Origin: Hydractinia symbiolongicarpus
Lineage: Eukaryota > Cnidaria > Hydrozoa > Anthoathecata > Hydractiniidae
Assembly (NCBI RefSeq): GCF_029227915.1
Contig: NC_079877.1
Location: forward strand, 31,585,851-31,649,850
Length of the DNA: 64,000 nt
Direction: 5' to 3'
Numbering within the stretch: the first letter of the stretch is position 1; every line of letters starts with the position of its first letter. Under the pieces are notes generated by a model, which worked only from the letters and a program-made list of their open reading frames with translations, had not been told where the DNA came from and did no database searches. The position numbers were made by a program, and so were the translations under genes. Of the stretch, positions 62,142-64,000 are shown in pieces.

Positions 62142-64000
62142 GTTTTTGAAACCGTCTCTATTTCTTCAGCGCGAACTAACGACTAGGATTCGCACCACAG
62201 TAAAAAATGACTTATTTATCTTAATTTTTTATTAAAGCGCTACCACAGCGCCCAGTGTAATCGCTGAGTTCTAGCAATCATGTCAAATTAAGAAGAATGT
62301 TATTCCTTGGAGAACAGTTGGCTCATTTTTCACATTTATAAGGTCACAGTCCAGCATCAGTTTAATTAATTCCCACAGTCAATCGTTTCACTGTTAAAAG
62401 CAATACAACTTAGTAATGTCGGAAGAAAATTACTAAATACATGTTGGTGCGAATATGTGACGCAACCGTTGTAACTCAAACGGATTTACGCCGATAGAAA
62501 TTCAATGAAATGTAGTCTTTGGAACTGTTCCTAATTATTCAGCGCGTGCTAACAGCCAAGATTGGTCCCACCGTGAGAAAAGTCTTTTTTATGTAAATTT
62601 TTAAATAAAGCGCTACCACAGAGCCTAATGTAATCGCTGAATTCCAGAAATCATGTCAAATTAAGAAGAATGCTATTCCTTGGAGACCAATTTGCTCATT
62701 TATCACATTTATAAGGTCACAGTCCAGAATCAGTTCAATTAAGTCCCACAGTCAATCGTTTCACTGTTAAAAGCCATACAACTTAGTAATATCGGAAAAA
62801 GATCACTAAATACATGTTGGTACGAATATATGACGCAACCGTTGTAACTCAAACGGATTGACACCGTTAGAAAGTCTTTGAAATGTAGTTTTTAAAACTG
62901 TCTCTATTTCTTCAGCGCGCGATAACGGCCAGGATTGGTCCCACAGTAGGAGAAGACTTATTTATCTACATTTTTAGGTAGAGCGCTACCACAGAGCCTA
63001 GTGAAATCGCTGAAATCCAGCAATCATGTCATATTAAGAAGAATGTTATTCCTTGGAGTCCAGTAGGCTCATTTATCACATTTATAAGGTCACAGCCCAG
63101 AATCAGTTTCATTAATTCCCACAGTCAATCGTTTCACTGTTAAAAGCAATACAACTTAGTAATGTCGGAAGAAAATCACTAAATATTTGTTAGTGCGAAT
63201 ATGTGACGCAACCGTTGCAACTCAAACGGATTGACACCGTTAGAAAGTCAATGAAATGTAGTTTTTGAAACTGTCTCTTTTTCTTCAGCGCAAACTAACG
63301 ACTAGGATTTGCACCACAGTAAAAAATGACTTATTTATCTTAATTTTTTATTAAAGCGCTACCACAGCGCCCAGTGTAATCGTTGAGTTCCAGCAATCAT
63401 TTCAAATTAAGAAGAATGTTATTCCTTGGCAAACAATTGGCTCATTTTTCACATTTATAAGGTCACAGTCCAGAATCAGTTTAATTAATTCCCACAGTCA
63501 ATCGTTTCACTGTTAAAAGCAATACAACTTAGTAATGTCGGAAGAAAATTACTAAATACATGTTGGTGCGAATATGTGACGCAACCGTTGTAACTCAAAC
63601 GGATTTACGCCGATAGAAATTCAATGAAATGTAGTCTTTGGAACTGTTCCTAATTATTCAGCGCGTGCTAACAGCCAGGATTGGTCCCACCGTGAGAAAA
63701 GTCTTTTTTATGTAAATTTTTAAATAAAGCGCTACCAGAGAGCCTAATGTAATCGCTGAGTTCCAGCAATCATGTCAAGTTAAGGAGAATGTAATTCCTT
63801 GGAGAACAATTGGCTCATTTTTCACATTTATAAGGTTACAGTCCAGAATCAGTTTAATTAATTCCCACAGTCAATCGTTTAACTGTTAAAAGCAATACAA
63901 CTTAGTAATGTCGGAAGAAAATCAGTAAATATATAATAGTGCGAATATGTGACGCAACCGTTGCTACTCAAACGGATTGACACCGTTAGAAAGTCAATGA
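62142..64000. repeat. Four-monomer tandem, copy 2, passing into a three-monomer-offset copy
   Basis: The match to copy 1 at offset 1,492 holds to about 63,530. The sequence then matches itself at offset 1,119 (63,572 with 62,453), so one monomer of the third unit is missing. At the very end CTAAATATATAATAGTGCG (about 63,927) is a private variant. The array continues past the window. Confidence 0.8.

Larger units (their letters stand above)
1..64000. repeat. Satellite DNA array, about 372-bp monomer, about 172 tandem copies
   Basis: Every part of the window aligns with every other part at spacings that are multiples of about 363-373 bp. Using the CAATTAAG/CAAATAAT word as an anchor, successive copies start at 61, 434, 797, 1169, 1533, 1906, 2279, 2651 and 3024, giving periods of 373, 363, 372, 364, 373, 373, 372 and 373. 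All copies share one orientation. Nearly constant words within each monomer include GTCCCACAGTCAATCG, ACCGTTGTAACTCAAACGG, GACACCGTTAGAAAGTCAAT, GATTGGTCCCACAGTAAA, GCGCTACCACAG and AGCAATCATGTCAAATTAAG. No non-satellite sequence interrupts the array. Long homogeneous arrays of this kind are typical of centromeric or pericentromeric heterochromatin in eukaryotes; that location is inferred. I do not recognise the family, so the host is not named. Confidence 0.97.

Noticed and set aside
1-64000. CRISPR-like array
   Set aside because: The repeats are about 372 bp, contiguous and without unique spacers. This is satellite organisation, not short repeats separated by spacers.
1-64000. Transposon or retroelement array
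   Set aside because: I found no terminal repeats, target-site duplications, poly-A tails, coding remnants or orientation changes. All copies are head to tail.
1-64000. Telomeric repeats, tRNA or rRNA genes
   Set aside because: No TTAGG- or TTAGGG-type tandem runs, tRNA box motifs in cloverleaf arrangement or rRNA-like segments were seen. The 5S-like idea of a short tandem gene was dropped because no conserved promoter-terminator layout is visible.

Overview
This window is one uninterrupted block of eukaryotic satellite DNA. About 172 head-to-tail copies of a monomer of roughly 372 bp, all in the same orientation, fill it from base 1 to base 64,000. The monomer is AT-rich (somewhat under 40% G+C by hand count). 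I found no gene, RNA gene, transposon, intron, low-complexity tract or unrelated spacer. Arrays like this sit in centromeric, pericentromeric or subtelomeric heterochromatin, so the window most likely comes from such a region in a long-read assembly. I do not recognise the monomer family and cannot name the organism. CpG is not obviously depleted (about 13 CpG in one hand-counted monomer, close to what base composition predicts). This argues weakly against a heavily methylated vertebrate or plant repeat and would suit many invertebrates.

The interest lies in how the copies are organised. From left to right: a divergent monomer (1-390); a seven-monomer higher-order repeat of 2,590 bp present 2.5 times, its second copy enlarged by a two-monomer duplication (391-7,610); a three-monomer tandem of 1,108 bp (8,120-10,360); an irregular mosaic in which segments recur at offsets of 3, 5, 6, 7, 8, 14 or 15 monomers (10,361-20,665); a nearly perfect tandem duplication of exactly 12,015 bp (20,666-32,680 and 32,681-44,695); then a second array type with its own sequence variants (44,696-64,000), containing 1-, 2-, 3- and 4-monomer tandems and two larger duplications at 17- and 21-monomer offsets.

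The two array types differ at diagnostic positions. The left type has many monomers lacking 9 bp, and GTTGTAACTC and GGCTAGGATTGG variants predominate. The right type lacks the 9-bp deletion and often carries GTTGCAACTC and GACTAGGATTCG. The right end of the 12-kb unit already carries right-type monomers. The pattern fits repeated unequal exchange (or replication slippage) between misaligned monomers: crossover points fall within homologous sequence and most length changes are whole numbers of monomers.

The candidate functional element is a strongly conserved segment in each monomer with CCGTT/AACGG half-sites in alternating orientation. A DNA-binding role is only a hypothesis. Nothing here amounts to a new protein-coding system.
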